Assembly: GCA_016938515.1 (NCBI GenBank)
Contig: JAFGUM010000252.1
Coordinates: 1-15,162, forward strand
Direction: 5' to 3'
Length of the DNA: 15,162 bases
From: Spirochaetales bacterium
Lineage (GTDB): Bacteria > Spirochaetota > Spirochaetia > Treponematales > UBA12059
Shown: positions 6,154 through 14,087 of the stretch, one piece after another
Layout: the number at the start of each line of letters is the position of its first letter
Position numbering within the stretch: position 1 is the first letter of the stretch
The notes under the pieces: model-generated
Database searches by the model: none
What the model was told of the DNA's origin: nothing
What the model saw: the letters and a program-made list of their open reading frames with translations, nothing else
Program-made: the position numbers and the translations under genes

Positions 6154-6885
6154 ATGCGAATAGACGTCCTGACCCTGTTTCCTGAAATCCTCGAAGGCTT
6201 CTTTTCAAGCTCGATAATGGCCAGGGCGGTGGAGCGGAATCTGGTGTCTTATGGGCTCGTCAATATCCGGGACTACGCGACAGACAAGCATCATAAGTGT
6301 GACGACGAGATTTTTGGCGGCGGCGCGGGGATGCTGATGCTACCAGGCCCGGTATCATCCGCGCTTGACGCCGTTGACGCCAAAAACGCCAGGGTTGTGT
6401 ACGTAACACCAGGCGGACGCTTGTTCAACCAGGCATACGCGCGTGATCTGGCTGGCGAAGAGCGCATCGTCATCCTGTGTGGCCGCTACGAGGGAATCGA
6501 CCAACGCATAATAGACGCGTACGTTGATGATGAAGTAAGCGTTGGAGACTACGTGCTGTCATCCGGGGAGACGGCCGCGCTGGTGATCGTGGACGCGGTG
6601 TACAGGCTCATACCCGGGGTAATAAGCGGTGAATCTCTTGACGAAGAGAGCTTTGAAGGTGGTTTGCTCGAGTACCCCCAGTATACACGACCAGCTGTTT
6701 ATGATAGCATGCAGGTCCCTGAGGTTCTCGTCTCGGGCCATCACGCGAACATCGTCAAGTGGCGCATGAAAAAAAGGCTTGAGAAAACGCTCCTGTACCG
6801 GCCCGACCTGCTCCAGGGCAAGGGGCTTGAGGGTGAACTCAGGGCTATGATACTGGAATTGATCGAACAAGGGGGAGAGGCATGA
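6154..6885 (+). CDS. trmD: tRNA (guanine-37-N1)-methyltransferase TrmD
   Basis: This 243-aa SPOUT-fold enzyme transfers methyl from S-adenosylmethionine to N1 of G37 in tRNAs, preventing +1 frameshifts. It begins [12 protein letters not shown]. The trefoil-knot SAM site is formed by residues around [18 protein letters not shown] (about 108-119) and [25 protein letters not shown] (about 131-155). The family's catalytic Asp lies in the [20 protein letters not shown] region. The end is slightly short compared with some TrmDs but complete. GAGG about 11 bases upstream supports the ATG. Its TGA overlaps the rplS ATG (ATGA at 6882-6885). Confidence 0.97.
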   Translation: MRIDVLTLFPEILEGFFSSSIMARAVERNLVSYGLVNIRDYATDKHHKCDDEIFGGGAGMLMLPGPVSSALDAVDAKNARVVYVTPGGRLFNQAYARDLAGEERIVILCGRYEGIDQRIIDAYVDDEVSVGDYVLSSGETAALVIVDAVYRLIPGVISGESLDEESFEGGLLEYPQYTRPAVYDSMQVPEVLVSGHHANIVKWRMKKRLEKTLLYRPDLLQGKGLEGELRAMILELIEQGGEA

Positions 6886-7262
6886 ACCTCATAAAGCAGA
6901 TTGAAGCTGGCCAGACCAAGGAACTCCCGGATGTCAAAGCCGGAGATACCGTTCGTGTGCACTTCAAGATTGTTGAAGGCAAGACAGAGAGAATCCAGAT
7001 CTACGAGGGCCTGGTCATAGCCATGAAGAACTCTGGCGTTGGCAGGAGCTTTACTGTTCGCAAGAACTCGTACGGCGTAGGCGTGGAACGCGTGTTTCCC
7101 CTGCACTCACCGCGTATCAACAAGATTGAAGTCGTTCGCTATGGTCGCGTCAGGCGCGGCAAGCTGTACTATATCCGCGAGAAGATTGGCAAGAAGGCCA
7201 AGATCAGAGAGTTGCTCGGCGGTCGCAAGCCGGCCATCAGGTCCCGGGTAGCCGAAGCCTGA
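6882..7262 (+). CDS. rplS: 50S ribosomal protein bL19
   Basis: This 126-aa large-subunit protein sits at the 30S-50S interface. Motifs are [27 protein letters not shown] (residues about 22-48), [23 protein letters not shown] (about 57-79) and the end [21 protein letters not shown], all standard bL19 sequence. A short C-terminal extension ([16 protein letters not shown]) is common. It overlaps trmD by four bases, and GGGGGAGAGG before its ATG gives a ribosome site. It closes the translation-related part of the operon. Confidence 0.97.
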   Translation: MNLIKQIEAGQTKELPDVKAGDTVRVHFKIVEGKTERIQIYEGLVIAMKNSGVGRSFTVRKNSYGVGVERVFPLHSPRINKIEVVRYGRVRRGKLYYIREKIGKKAKIRELLGGRKPAIRSRVAEA

Positions 7263-7267
7263 ATCGT

Positions 7268-8263
7268 GTGCGGCCCATAGGCCCAGAGCACCGAGTACAC
7301 ACGCCAAAACAACCAAACGCTGGCGACGGAGGAAAACCGTCTGCCGGCGTTGGTATTTTAAAGCAACCCGTGGCCGCCAATGCCAGCGTCGGCGGAGGTT
7401 CTGTCGCATCGCGTGTAGTTCCGGGGGTAGCCAGAGTGGCCACCAGCGTGCCGGCACCAGCGCTCACCGTGGCATCCGCCCGAGCTGCTGAAGCCTGCGC
7501 GACGCTTCGGCTGCCTGCCGACGCTGATTCGCTCCTGGTGCTTTCTGCCATGCTCGGCGAGAACCTGCGTCTTGACGCAAGCGCGGCCGTAACGCTGCGC
7601 CGGGTGCTGCGTCTTCGTGATGGCAACCCGGCGGCTGCTCGTATAGCCGCGCGGGCCCTCGCCGCGGGGCTGGACCCCGAAGGAACGGAAGCGAGTAGCC
7701 TGCTCGACGCGGTTCTGGGCGTTTGCGAGGGCGGAGGCGAAAGGCGCGGGCAATCCGGGGAGCAAGAACGGCGAGAGCCCGACCCGCCACCACGGCGTAG
7801 AGGTGCGGATGAGGCGCACAAGACCAGCGACCAACACGAGAGCCATGATCCTGGAGAGCCTGGCGCGGTAGATGATATCGCCCGCGCGTTGCGGTCGGAA
7901 GCGCAAGCCGCGAAGAACCGCTACGAGCTTCCAACCTTCGCTACGGCGGGTATAGAAGGTGGCTGGCTGTGTTTTCCATTCGAGATACGCATCGCCGACG
8001 TTGATTTTAATGGTTTTATGCGTGTATTGTATCATAGTGGTAACAATAAGGCGCAGAAGCTCGTAGCAGACGTACGCTTTGGGGATCAGCGGAGGCTCAT
8101 TGAACTGCACCCCGCCGGGATGCGTTATCATACTGATGATCCGGCTGAACGCGAACGGTTCATGGCTACGTTCGGAGCTTCCATGATGGTATCGGTGGAT
8201 GATCTGGCTTCTGGCGACGTATCCGAATTGCTCGCGGAACCGATGGTGGACAGCGATGCCTGA
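7268..8263 (+). CDS. FliK-like (YlqG-position) protein with a low-complexity N-terminus
   Basis: This 331-aa protein of uncertain function starts five bases after the rplS stop from a GTG without a clear ribosome site, so the start is tentative. Residues 1-75 are rich in Ala, Val, Pro and Ser. Residues 76-150 are helical (ADSLLVLSAMLGENLRLD and following). Residues 153-200 are a charged linker. The C-terminal domain (about 230-320) begins GGWLCFPFEIRIADVDFNGFMRVLYHSG. This looks like the C-terminal domain of FliK-type hook-length proteins in spirochaetes, with strands followed by a helix-strand near the end. It is followed by a FlhB C-terminal-like gene. FliK and FlhB-C interact in flagellar export switching, which supports the call. 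The same pair (ylqG-ylqH) lies near rplS in Bacillus subtilis. Confidence 0.6.
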   Translation: MRPIGPEHRVHTPKQPNAGDGGKPSAGVGILKQPVAANASVGGGSVASRVVPGVARVATSVPAPALTVASARAAEACATLRLPADADSLLVLSAMLGENLRLDASAAVTLRRVLRLRDGNPAAARIAARALAAGLDPEGTEASSLLDAVLGVCEGGGERRGQSGEQERREPDPPPRRRGADEAHKTSDQHESHDPGEPGAVDDIARALRSEAQAAKNRYELPTFATAGIEGGWLCFPFEIRIADVDFNGFMRVLYHSGNNKAQKLVADVRFGDQRRLIELHPAGMRYHTDDPAERERFMATFGASMMVSVDDLASGDVSELLAEPMVDSDA

Positions 8264-8513
8264 CGACAAGCAGCCGAGGGCGGTGGCGCTACGGTACGAC
8301 GAGTCGCTGCCAGCTCCGATTGTCGTGGCCAGGGGAACTGGCCGCATGGCCGAGCGCATTGGGGATCTGGCCCTGGAATCGGGGGTTCCCATCGTACGCG
8401 ATGAGGCTCTCTGTGCTGGGTTGCAGCCGATTGACGTAGGAGAATACGTGCCGCGCGAGTATTGGGAACTCGTAGCGAGAGTCCTGGTTTTTATAAGGAA
8501 TGTACGACGATGA
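8256..8513 (+). CDS. Stand-alone FlhB C-terminal domain-like protein (YlqH/FlhX type)
   Basis: This 85-aa cytoplasmic protein matches the export-gate protein FlhB after its cleavage site: AVALRYDESLPAPIVVARG (9-27), MAERIGDLALESGVPIVRD (31-49), ALCAGL, then VGEYVPREYWELVARVLVFI (61-80). The membrane part is absent. The self-cleaving Asn-Pro-Thr-His motif is also absent: where it should come just before AVAL, the sequence reads KQPR. It therefore resembles the FlhB-C half alone, which in other bacteria can substitute for or modulate the specificity switch. The start at 8256 overlaps the previous stop by eight bases; the frame is open a little further upstream, but the conserved sequence begins here. 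Its partner is probably the preceding FliK-like protein. Confidence 0.85.
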   Translation: MPDDKQPRAVALRYDESLPAPIVVARGTGRMAERIGDLALESGVPIVRDEALCAGLQPIDVGEYVPREYWELVARVLVFIRNVRR

Positions 8514-9664
8514 AAAAGAAGTATGCTCTTGACAGGATAACCCCCGGTTCCCGGTTTACCGCTGACGCGTTCTCGGAAGGGGATAGCCTCTTTGCCATGG
8601 CTGGCGTGCCCATACGCGCCAAGGACATAGACGGCCTTAAACGATGGGGTATAACCGCGGTATTCAGCGAAGGGCAGCTTGAAGAGCCATCCGCCGCCAA
8701 GACAGAAGTAACCGCGGCTATGGAGGCTTCAGCCAAGTCCGGGCTGTCGGCCTTCGCCGATCATGAGCTGTACGCTTCATATACCGATATGATAGATCGC
8801 CTCAAAAACCTTATGGACAGGATCGCCGCAAGTGAACGCATAGAACCCAAGATAGTGGACAAGCTCGCGCAAGACCTGGTTCATCTCGTGCAGGAAAAGG
8901 AAGCCGACGTGGTTTCGGCTATCCTATCGGCTGATGTCAAGGGATACGACATGGCGCGTGCCGGCGTCAACTGCGCGATACTGTCGGTCGTAGTGGGGCA
9001 GACGATGAAGCTGCCTCCGCACCGGTTGTTGCACCTCGCGTCCGGGGCCTTGCTTCACGATGTCGGCATGCTTCGCGTTCCCGATGCCATCGTAAAGAAA
9101 AAAGGCACCCTCACTCCGGAAGAAGCTCAAAAAATGCGCGCGCACCCGCTGCTTTCGTATCGCATCATCACCAAGGAGCTGCAGTACCCAGACGATGTTG
9201 GTCTCATAGGCCTCCAGCACCACGAGCGCTGGGATTCCGATGGCTACCCGCGCAAGTCGGGAGGCCAGAATATCGACCTTCTGGCCAGGATCTGCTCGGT
9301 TGCCGACGCTTTCGAGGCGATGGTCAGCCAAAAGCCGTACAGGAATTCGATGATTGGGTATACCGCCATGAAAAACCTTCTGTCGGATAATTCCAGGCGT
9401 TTCGACCCGGATGTACTCAAGGCTTTCGTCCGCAGCATGGGCATCTATCCTATAGGGTCGATAGTCGTGCTCAACAACGCCGCGGTAGCCAGGGTCGTCG
9501 ATACGCACGCTGACGCGCCGTTAAGGCCGCGGCTCAAGATTCTTGTAGACGAGTTTGGCAAGCACTTCAAAGACGATACGGGTGACACGATAGACCTGCT
9601 CGCTGAAAAGTCGCTGTTCATCGCGAGAGCCGTAGATCCCCGCGAGTTGGCCCACACCGAGTGA
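8510..9664 (+). CDS. HD-GYP domain protein, probable c-di-GMP phosphodiesterase with a changed metal site
   Basis: This 384-aa protein is expected to hydrolyse or sense cyclic di-GMP. An N-terminal domain (about 1-60, ITPGSRFTADAFSEG onward) resembles the one found before HD-GYP in other spirochaete proteins. The HD-GYP domain (about 130-310) has HD at 183-184, H212, HH at 237-238 in HHERWDSDGYP (237-247, with the GYP loop), and D266 in VAD. The C-terminal GIYPIGSIVVLNNAAVARV is a usual HD-GYP tail. The first family His, normally in an HSVNV-like segment, is replaced: here it reads RAGVNC (150-155), Ala151 standing at the His position. The start overlaps the previous stop by ATGA, with AAGGA 10 bases upstream (8495-8499). 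Confidence 0.9.
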   Translation: MKKKYALDRITPGSRFTADAFSEGDSLFAMAGVPIRAKDIDGLKRWGITAVFSEGQLEEPSAAKTEVTAAMEASAKSGLSAFADHELYASYTDMIDRLKNLMDRIAASERIEPKIVDKLAQDLVHLVQEKEADVVSAILSADVKGYDMARAGVNCAILSVVVGQTMKLPPHRLLHLASGALLHDVGMLRVPDAIVKKKGTLTPEEAQKMRAHPLLSYRIITKELQYPDDVGLIGLQHHERWDSDGYPRKSGGQNIDLLARICSVADAFEAMVSQKPYRNSMIGYTAMKNLLSDNSRRFDPDVLKAFVRSMGIYPIGSIVVLNNAAVARVVDTHADAPLRPRLKILVDEFGKHFKDDTGDTIDLLAEKSLFIARAVDPRELAHTE

Positions 9665-10026
9665 ACAACCGTGGCCGCACAGCCACAGGCCGCGCGGCAG
9701 AAACCGTGGTTGCCACCTGCCTGATAGCAGGGGGCTGGGAGGTACTCGCCAGAAACTGGCGCAGGGGACGTGGCGAGCTGGATATTGTCGCCTCGAAGGG
9801 CGATGTACTGGCCTTTGTCGAGGTCAAGACTACAGACGCGTATGGCACCGAGAGCCTGGAATCATCGATAGGATACGGAAAACGCACGCGTATAATCGAA
9901 ACGTCTAAACTCTTCATCGCCGCGCATCGAGAATTTAAGTACGCGGTTATCCGGTACGATGTCGCGTCCGTCAAGGCAGGTGCCATTGCGGATTACTTCG
10001 AGAACGCGTTCATGGAGCGCACATGA
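9661..10026 (+). CDS. yraN: YraN family (UPF0102) endonuclease-like protein
   Basis: This 121-aa protein has the PD-(D/E)xK nuclease-like fold of the YraN family; its cell role is not settled. Visible motifs are GRAAETVVATCL near the start (Glu14), ARNWRRGRGELDIVAS (30-45, with the GELD core E39/D41) and FVEVK (52-56, E54/K56), which together form the presumed metal and catalytic site. The GTG start (9661) overlaps the HD-GYP stop as GTGA, with no clear Shine-Dalgarno, so it is translationally coupled. YraN is often found in or near the rnhB/rplS gene neighbourhood, in keeping with this position. Confidence 0.93.
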   Translation: MNNRGRTATGRAAETVVATCLIAGGWEVLARNWRRGRGELDIVASKGDVLAFVEVKTTDAYGTESLESSIGYGKRTRIIETSKLFIAAHREFKYAVIRYDVASVKAGAIADYFENAFMERT

Positions 10027-10217
10027 CAGGCCAGAGTCGGCACGAACTGAATACAGACAGGCTTGAAGAACTCAGAGCCATGGTGCATGATGAGAGGTAT
10101 ATGGCTGGAGCCATTCTTCGCCTCGCCTTCGTGCTGAGCGATGAAATCATGGACGGCATCGGAGTAAGCCATGGCGGATGGAAACAGGGATACCAGGAGA
10201 AGGTTCGGCAGGCGTAG
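10023..10217 (+). CDS. Small hypothetical protein, 64 aa
   Basis: I do not recognise this protein. It is acidic in its first half (TDRLEELRAMVHDERYMAGAI) and looks all-helical, with no signal sequence, membrane span or cysteine. It is supported as real by an ATGA overlap with yraN, a GGAG site five bases before the ATG (10014-10017), and placement in a run of overlapping genes. Its 3' end overlaps the next gene by 47 bases. A function in the rplS-yraN operon cannot be guessed from the sequence. Confidence 0.7.
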   Translation: MTGQSRHELNTDRLEELRAMVHDERYMAGAILRLAFVLSDEIMDGIGVSHGGWKQGYQEKVRQA

Positions 10218-10593
10218 TCGATCGAGGCCCGCGTCGGTACGGCAGGGAGAACCCGGAACCGACGACAGCCCGGACAGGCAGCAGCCTCTCGTGGCCATGC
10301 CCGAAATGACCTGCTCGATATGCGGCAAGCAGATATTCGACCTTTCGAGCGCCCTTGCCGGCAAAGACGGTGGCTCCCCCGTGCACTTCGACTGCGCGCT
10401 GGCTCAGATCGCGGAAGGTGAACACCTGGAAGCAGGCGAGAAGATAGCGTACATAGGCCGTGGCGCCTTCGCCGTGGTCGAGTATCGTGACAAGAGCATG
10501 ACAGCCTTTACCGTCAAGCGACGGATACAGTGGGAAAAAGAAGGCGAAAAGTACGACTGGCGCAAGTCGATTCAGCAGAGGTTTGGCCTGTAA
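10171..10593 (+). CDS. Zinc-ribbon-like hypothetical protein, 140 aa
   Basis: This is a cytoplasmic protein of unknown function. Residues 9-24 are Arg-rich (RRRFGRRSRSRP), suggesting nucleic-acid or ribosome contact. C48-S-I-C51 and H72-F-D-C75 form a CxxC...HxxC set that probably binds one zinc. The following GEKIAYIGRGAFAVVEY and the basic C-terminus (VKRRIQWEKEGEKYDWRKSI) look structured. The ATG at 10171 has GGAG seven to ten bases upstream (10161-10164). An internal ATG (10297) just before the zinc motif would remove the Arg-rich part, but it has no ribosome site. It is the last gene of the overlapping rpsP run. I recall similar proteins only in spirochaetes. Confidence 0.72.
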   Translation: MADGNRDTRRRFGRRSRSRPASVRQGEPGTDDSPDRQQPLVAMPEMTCSICGKQIFDLSSALAGKDGGSPVHFDCALAQIAEGEHLEAGEKIAYIGRGAFAVVEYRDKSMTAFTVKRRIQWEKEGEKYDWRKSIQQRFGL

Positions 10594-10619
10594 CCAGTGC
10601 AAAAGTTGCCGCATATACC

Positions 10620-10648
10620 TGTTGCGCGGCGCGATTATGCTTTACACT
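10620..10648 (+). promoter_or_regulatory. Weak predicted promoter of the signalling cassette
   Basis: A -10-like TACACT (10643-10648) lies six bases before the ATG at 10655, with a -35-like TTGCGC at 10622-10627 (spacer 15, short) or GTTGCG one base earlier (spacer 16). There is no terminator after the preceding gene, so read-through from the rpsP operon is also possible. Confidence 0.3.
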
Positions 10649-10654
10649 GAACTG

Positions 10655-12559
10655 ATGCGACCCTGTGCTTTGATTCGCCTGAAGCGTATGCGGGCTTTTA
10701 TACTTGCTGTGCTGGTGGGTGCGATGACGGTTGAAGCGCAGCAGCGCCCCCTCGTGTACGGCATGGTGCCCGACGCCCGACCTACTACCTTTCTTGACGC
10801 CTCGGGAAAACCCACTGGCTTCTTCGTGGAGCTGTACACGCGCATCATGGATGAGCTAGGTATAGCCTACCGTTTCCAGATTGCGGACTTTACCGAAATG
10901 TACAACGGCTTGCTGTCGGGCGACGTAGACTTGTTCACCGCGCTGCAGAAGACGCCAGAACGGGAAGAGCTGTTTGTTTTTCCTGACTCTGGCGTGGTGG
11001 CGGGATGGAGTCAGCTGTTTGTCGCCCACGGCACGTTGTTGCAGTCGGTGCTGGATCTGCAGCACCGCAAGATTGGCGTTGTTGAAAACGATCGCAATGG
11101 CATCAATTTCAGAAGCTACATTGAGTCGCTGGCCATTGAGTGCGAAATTGTAGAGTACCGTACCTTTGAAGAGTTGCTACGAGCCGTAGAAACTGGCGAT
11201 GTGTTTGGCGGCGTGCAGTCCAACGCTCTCGTGGGAACAGAACCCCGAATATCTGCAACTCTCATCGTATTCGCGCCGTTCAAGGCGTACCCGGTGTTGT
11301 CACGCAAGAGCACCTTGACCGCGGAGTTTGCAAGGATCATGAGTCGCTACGATGAGCTTATAGCTGACAGTAATTCCTACTACTACGAACTGCAGAAAAA
11401 ATGGTTCAGCACCGAGCGCACCGAGACGGTGGTAACACCCCGATGGCTGGTAGTCCTTCTAGTCGTACTGCTCGTCAGTTCCCTGATGGCCACCATCGTC
11501 ATTCAGCTGCTTTCCAGAAAGCTCAGGCAATCGAACCAGGAACTGGAGCGCAAGGTCGCCGAGCGCACAGAACTGCTGGTACGCTCGGAAAAAATGGCGA
11601 CCCTCGGTACGCTGGTGGCTGGCATTGCCCACGAGTTCAACACGCCGCTACAGGCGCTTATAGCCAGTGTTGACGTGTTCGAGTCGTTATCATACCCGGA
11701 AGGCCTGTCTGCAGAGCAGCGCGGCGTCCTTAGGGAACTGCTGGCGGGCAGGGAGCGCTCCAGTAGCGACGCTCGTGCCGATACCAGAGCTGCGAAGAAA
11801 GTCGTTCGATCCCGCCTAACCGCTCTGGGCTATGAAGGTGGGCCGGACTTCGAGCGCATCGCCTCGAGCCTGGTGGATATGGGTATACTCAGGCCGACCA
11901 AGAGCGCCGTAGAGACGCTGCGCGGGGCGACGCCGGCTTTTGCCGAAGCCGCGGTGGCGGCGGCGGGTACGCTGGACGCCATCGACGTGGCCCGCGAATC
12001 TGCAGAGCGCATGAGCTCGGTTATAAAAGCCCTGCGGGTGTACGCGCACCGCGATCAGCGCAACGAGCCCGTCGTGGTATCGCTCAAATCACAGATGGAT
12101 TCCGTGTTGACGCTGTTCGCTGACAGGCTCGAAGAGGGCGGCATCCACGTTGTATCCGATTTTGACGAGCTGCCGGAGTATCGCTGTCTTGCCGACCAGA
12201 TACACCTCGTGTGGATGAACCTCGTGAGCAACGCGGTGGACGCGATAGGTACCAGCGGAACCCTCACCGTTAGAGGACGTATCAGTACGGGCGGTGTCGT
12301 CGTGTCGGTGGGAGATACCGGCACCGGCATAATGCAGGAGCATCGCACCGTTATCTTCGATCCGTTCTTTACCACAAAAAAAGACGGTACCGGTACCGGC
12401 CTTGGCCTGAGCATTACAAGGGAGATAGTGCAGTCGCATCGCGGCACGTTATCTTTTGATTCAGGGCCGCAGGGGACGACCTTCATCGTAACCCTGCCGT
12501 TGGCCGGCATCGCGAATATTGCGCCACCGATCGATTTCCCGGAGCCAGGCGATGCCTGA
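10655..12559 (+). CDS. Sensor histidine kinase with periplasmic substrate-binding (SBP_bac_3) domain
   Basis: This 634-aa membrane kinase would sense a periplasmic small molecule. A signal sequence comes first (hydrophobic FILAVLVGAMTV, cleavage likely after VEA at 28). A type-3 solute-binding domain follows (about 32-251; PLVYGMVPDARPTTFLD, then LLSGDVDLFTALQKTPERE), then a membrane span (about 263-286), a short coiled linker, and the phospho-acceptor box AHEFNTPLQA with H326. A helical insert of about 90 residues (roughly 347-438) separates the two dimerisation helices. The ATPase part has the N-box WMNLVSNAVDAI (N526), G1 VGDTGTGI, F-box FDPFFTTKK and G2 GTGTGLGLSI. ATG 10655 gives the best signal sequence; ATG 10688 and an upstream TTG are alternatives. 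It overlaps the next receiver gene by eight bases. Confidence 0.9.
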   Translation: MRPCALIRLKRMRAFILAVLVGAMTVEAQQRPLVYGMVPDARPTTFLDASGKPTGFFVELYTRIMDELGIAYRFQIADFTEMYNGLLSGDVDLFTALQKTPEREELFVFPDSGVVAGWSQLFVAHGTLLQSVLDLQHRKIGVVENDRNGINFRSYIESLAIECEIVEYRTFEELLRAVETGDVFGGVQSNALVGTEPRISATLIVFAPFKAYPVLSRKSTLTAEFARIMSRYDELIADSNSYYYELQKKWFSTERTETVVTPRWLVVLLVVLLVSSLMATIVIQLLSRKLRQSNQELERKVAERTELLVRSEKMATLGTLVAGIAHEFNTPLQALIASVDVFESLSYPEGLSAEQRGVLRELLAGRERSSSDARADTRAAKKVVRSRLTALGYEGGPDFERIASSLVDMGILRPTKSAVETLRGATPAFAEAAVAAAGTLDAIDVARESAERMSSVIKALRVYAHRDQRNEPVVVSLKSQMDSVLTLFADRLEEGGIHVVSDFDELPEYRCLADQIHLVWMNLVSNAVDAIGTSGTLTVRGRISTGGVVVSVGDTGTGIMQEHRTVIFDPFFTTKKDGTGTGLGLSITREIVQSHRGTLSFDSGPQGTTFIVTLPLAGIANIAPPIDFPEPGDA

Positions 12560-12962
12560 TAGAGTGGTGCTCTGCGTCGATGACGAAGCAATACTCCTGC
12601 TTGCAGCCAAGCAGGCTCTTCGTTCCGCGCTCGGAGACGGGTTCCGTTACGAGACAGCGGGTAGCGCCGAATCTGCCCTCGAATTGATAGAAGAGCTTGC
12701 CGCGGAAGGGCAAGAGCTGGCTGCGGTGGTAAGCGACTGGCTGATGCCTGGCATGAGGGGCGACGAATTTTTGCGCCTCGTTCGTGCCAGCAACCCTGAT
12801 GCCTGCCTCGTGTTGCTTACCGGTTACGCTGATCGCTCGGCGGTGCAAATTCTGGAGCGCGAGATTGGGCTGGCAGCCATCTTCCAGAAGCCGAGCCCCA
12901 TGTCTACCATCGCGGCTGTGGTACGCGATGCCATAGCGCGTAGCACGGGATCAGAGCCATGA
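12552..12962 (+). CDS. Single-domain response regulator (receiver only)
   Basis: This 136-aa CheY-like receiver has no output domain. The acidic pair is D10/D11 (CVDDEAI), the phospho-acceptor is D62 in VVSDWLMPGMRGDEFL, the switch Thr is T90 in LVLLTGYAD, and the conserved Lys is K103 in FQKPSP. The gene overlaps the kinase stop by eight bases and has a GGAG site (12541-12544), so it is very probably the direct phosphorylation partner of that kinase. It may act as a phosphate shuttle or sink, or bind the following receiver-phosphatase protein. Receivers with the DWLMPGMRGDEFL form are often found fused to or beside HD-GYP or kinase proteins. Confidence 0.92.
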   Translation: MPDRVVLCVDDEAILLLAAKQALRSALGDGFRYETAGSAESALELIEELAAEGQELAAVVSDWLMPGMRGDEFLRLVRASNPDACLVLLTGYADRSAVQILEREIGLAAIFQKPSPMSTIAAVVRDAIARSTGSEP

Positions 12963-14071
12963 CAAACTCGTCGTATACCGTTCTCATCGTAGACGATTCA
13001 TCATCCAACCGCATGTTCCTTACGAGCATCCTGGAAGAGGATGGGTACCGGATAGTACAGGCCGAAGATGGCGAAGCCTGTCTGAAGAAAGTAAGCGTGG
13101 AACGACCAGCGCTCATACTCCTTGACGTGGTCATGCCGGGCATAGACGGGTTTGAGACTCTACGGCGCCTCAAAGCCGATCCAGTTACGAGGAGCATCGC
13201 CGTAATAATGCTTACGGGGCTTGACGACCAGGAATCCAAACTCAAAGCCTTCGACTACGGCGCCGTGGACTACATCATCAAGTCTGCCAACGAGGCGGAG
13301 GTACGCGCGCGGGTACGCGTGCACGTGCGCCTGGCCAACACGCAGGAAGAGCTTATCGCGTCCCGCGCCGAGAGCCTGCAGCAAATAGCGGCCGCCCAGC
13401 GCTCGTTGCTCGTCAAGCCATCTGAAGTACCAGAGGCGCGGTTCTCTATATACTATCGCTCTCTGCACGAAGCCGGCGGTGATTTTTACGACGTGGTGAA
13501 CGTTTCAGATGGCGTGTTTTTCTACTTGATGGCCGATGTAGCCGGCCACGACGTAGGTACGAGCTATGTAACGCCAGCTGTCAAAGTGCTGCTCAAGCAG
13601 TGCGCAACGCCCGTGTACTCCGTGGAAGAATCCGTTGCGTACCTCAACGGCATGCTGGCGCGAACAGTGCTCGAGGACAACTACCTCACGGCTTTCGTAC
13701 TGCGCATCAATCGCAGAGCCGGCAAGGCCGTGTTTCTGGCAGCGGGACACCCGCCGGCGGTCTTCATTCCGGCCGATGGACCAGTTGCGCTGGCCGAGTG
13801 TGAAAACCCATTTATTGGCATGCTGGAAGATTCCACCTACGCGGCGGCAACCCTGGACGTAAACCCCGGTGACCGCTTCGTGTTGTACACCGATGGCCTC
13901 GTAGAGGCACAGCTTGACAGCACCGACGTATCGGGGTTGCAGCAGCACCTGCTCGACGCTGTAGCACGGCTTCGGCACGAGCCCCTTGGCTCGATGCCGG
14001 AGGCCCTCGTACGCGCGATGGGTGCCGACAAGCCCGACGACGACGTTGCCGTGATGGTGGTGGAAGTCTGA
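12959..14071 (+). CDS. Receiver-PP2C (SpoIIE/RsbU-type) serine phosphatase
   Basis: This is a 370-aa two-domain response regulator. The receiver (1-120) has D12/D13, the phospho-acceptor D56 in LLDVVMPGIDG, T86 and K108, where the usual Lys-Pro is Lys-Ser. A helical linker (about 120-155) leads to a PP2C domain (about 160-370) with the metal-binding motifs GGDFYDV (D175), ADVAGHDVG (D193), YTDGLVEA (D312) and DDDVAVMVVEV (D361/D362). By family knowledge such proteins dephosphorylate anti-sigma-factor antagonists in partner-switching control; no such partner is in the window. The ATG overlaps the previous stop (ATGA). The three genes 10655-14071 form one unit in which the kinase could phosphorylate either receiver. 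Confidence 0.95.
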   Translation: MTNSSYTVLIVDDSSSNRMFLTSILEEDGYRIVQAEDGEACLKKVSVERPALILLDVVMPGIDGFETLRRLKADPVTRSIAVIMLTGLDDQESKLKAFDYGAVDYIIKSANEAEVRARVRVHVRLANTQEELIASRAESLQQIAAAQRSLLVKPSEVPEARFSIYYRSLHEAGGDFYDVVNVSDGVFFYLMADVAGHDVGTSYVTPAVKVLLKQCATPVYSVEESVAYLNGMLARTVLEDNYLTAFVLRINRRAGKAVFLAAGHPPAVFIPADGPVALAECENPFIGMLEDSTYAAATLDVNPGDRFVLYTDGLVEAQLDSTDVSGLQQHLLDAVARLRHEPLGSMPEALVRAMGADKPDDDVAVMVVEV

Positions 14072-14087
14072 TTTACCGATTGAATGC

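Noticed and set aside
7358..8392. A 344-codon minus-strand frame opposite the FliK-like and FlhB-like genes
   Set aside because: It has no family motif or ribosome site, while the plus-strand FlhB-like protein is clearly recognisable and part of an overlapping operon.
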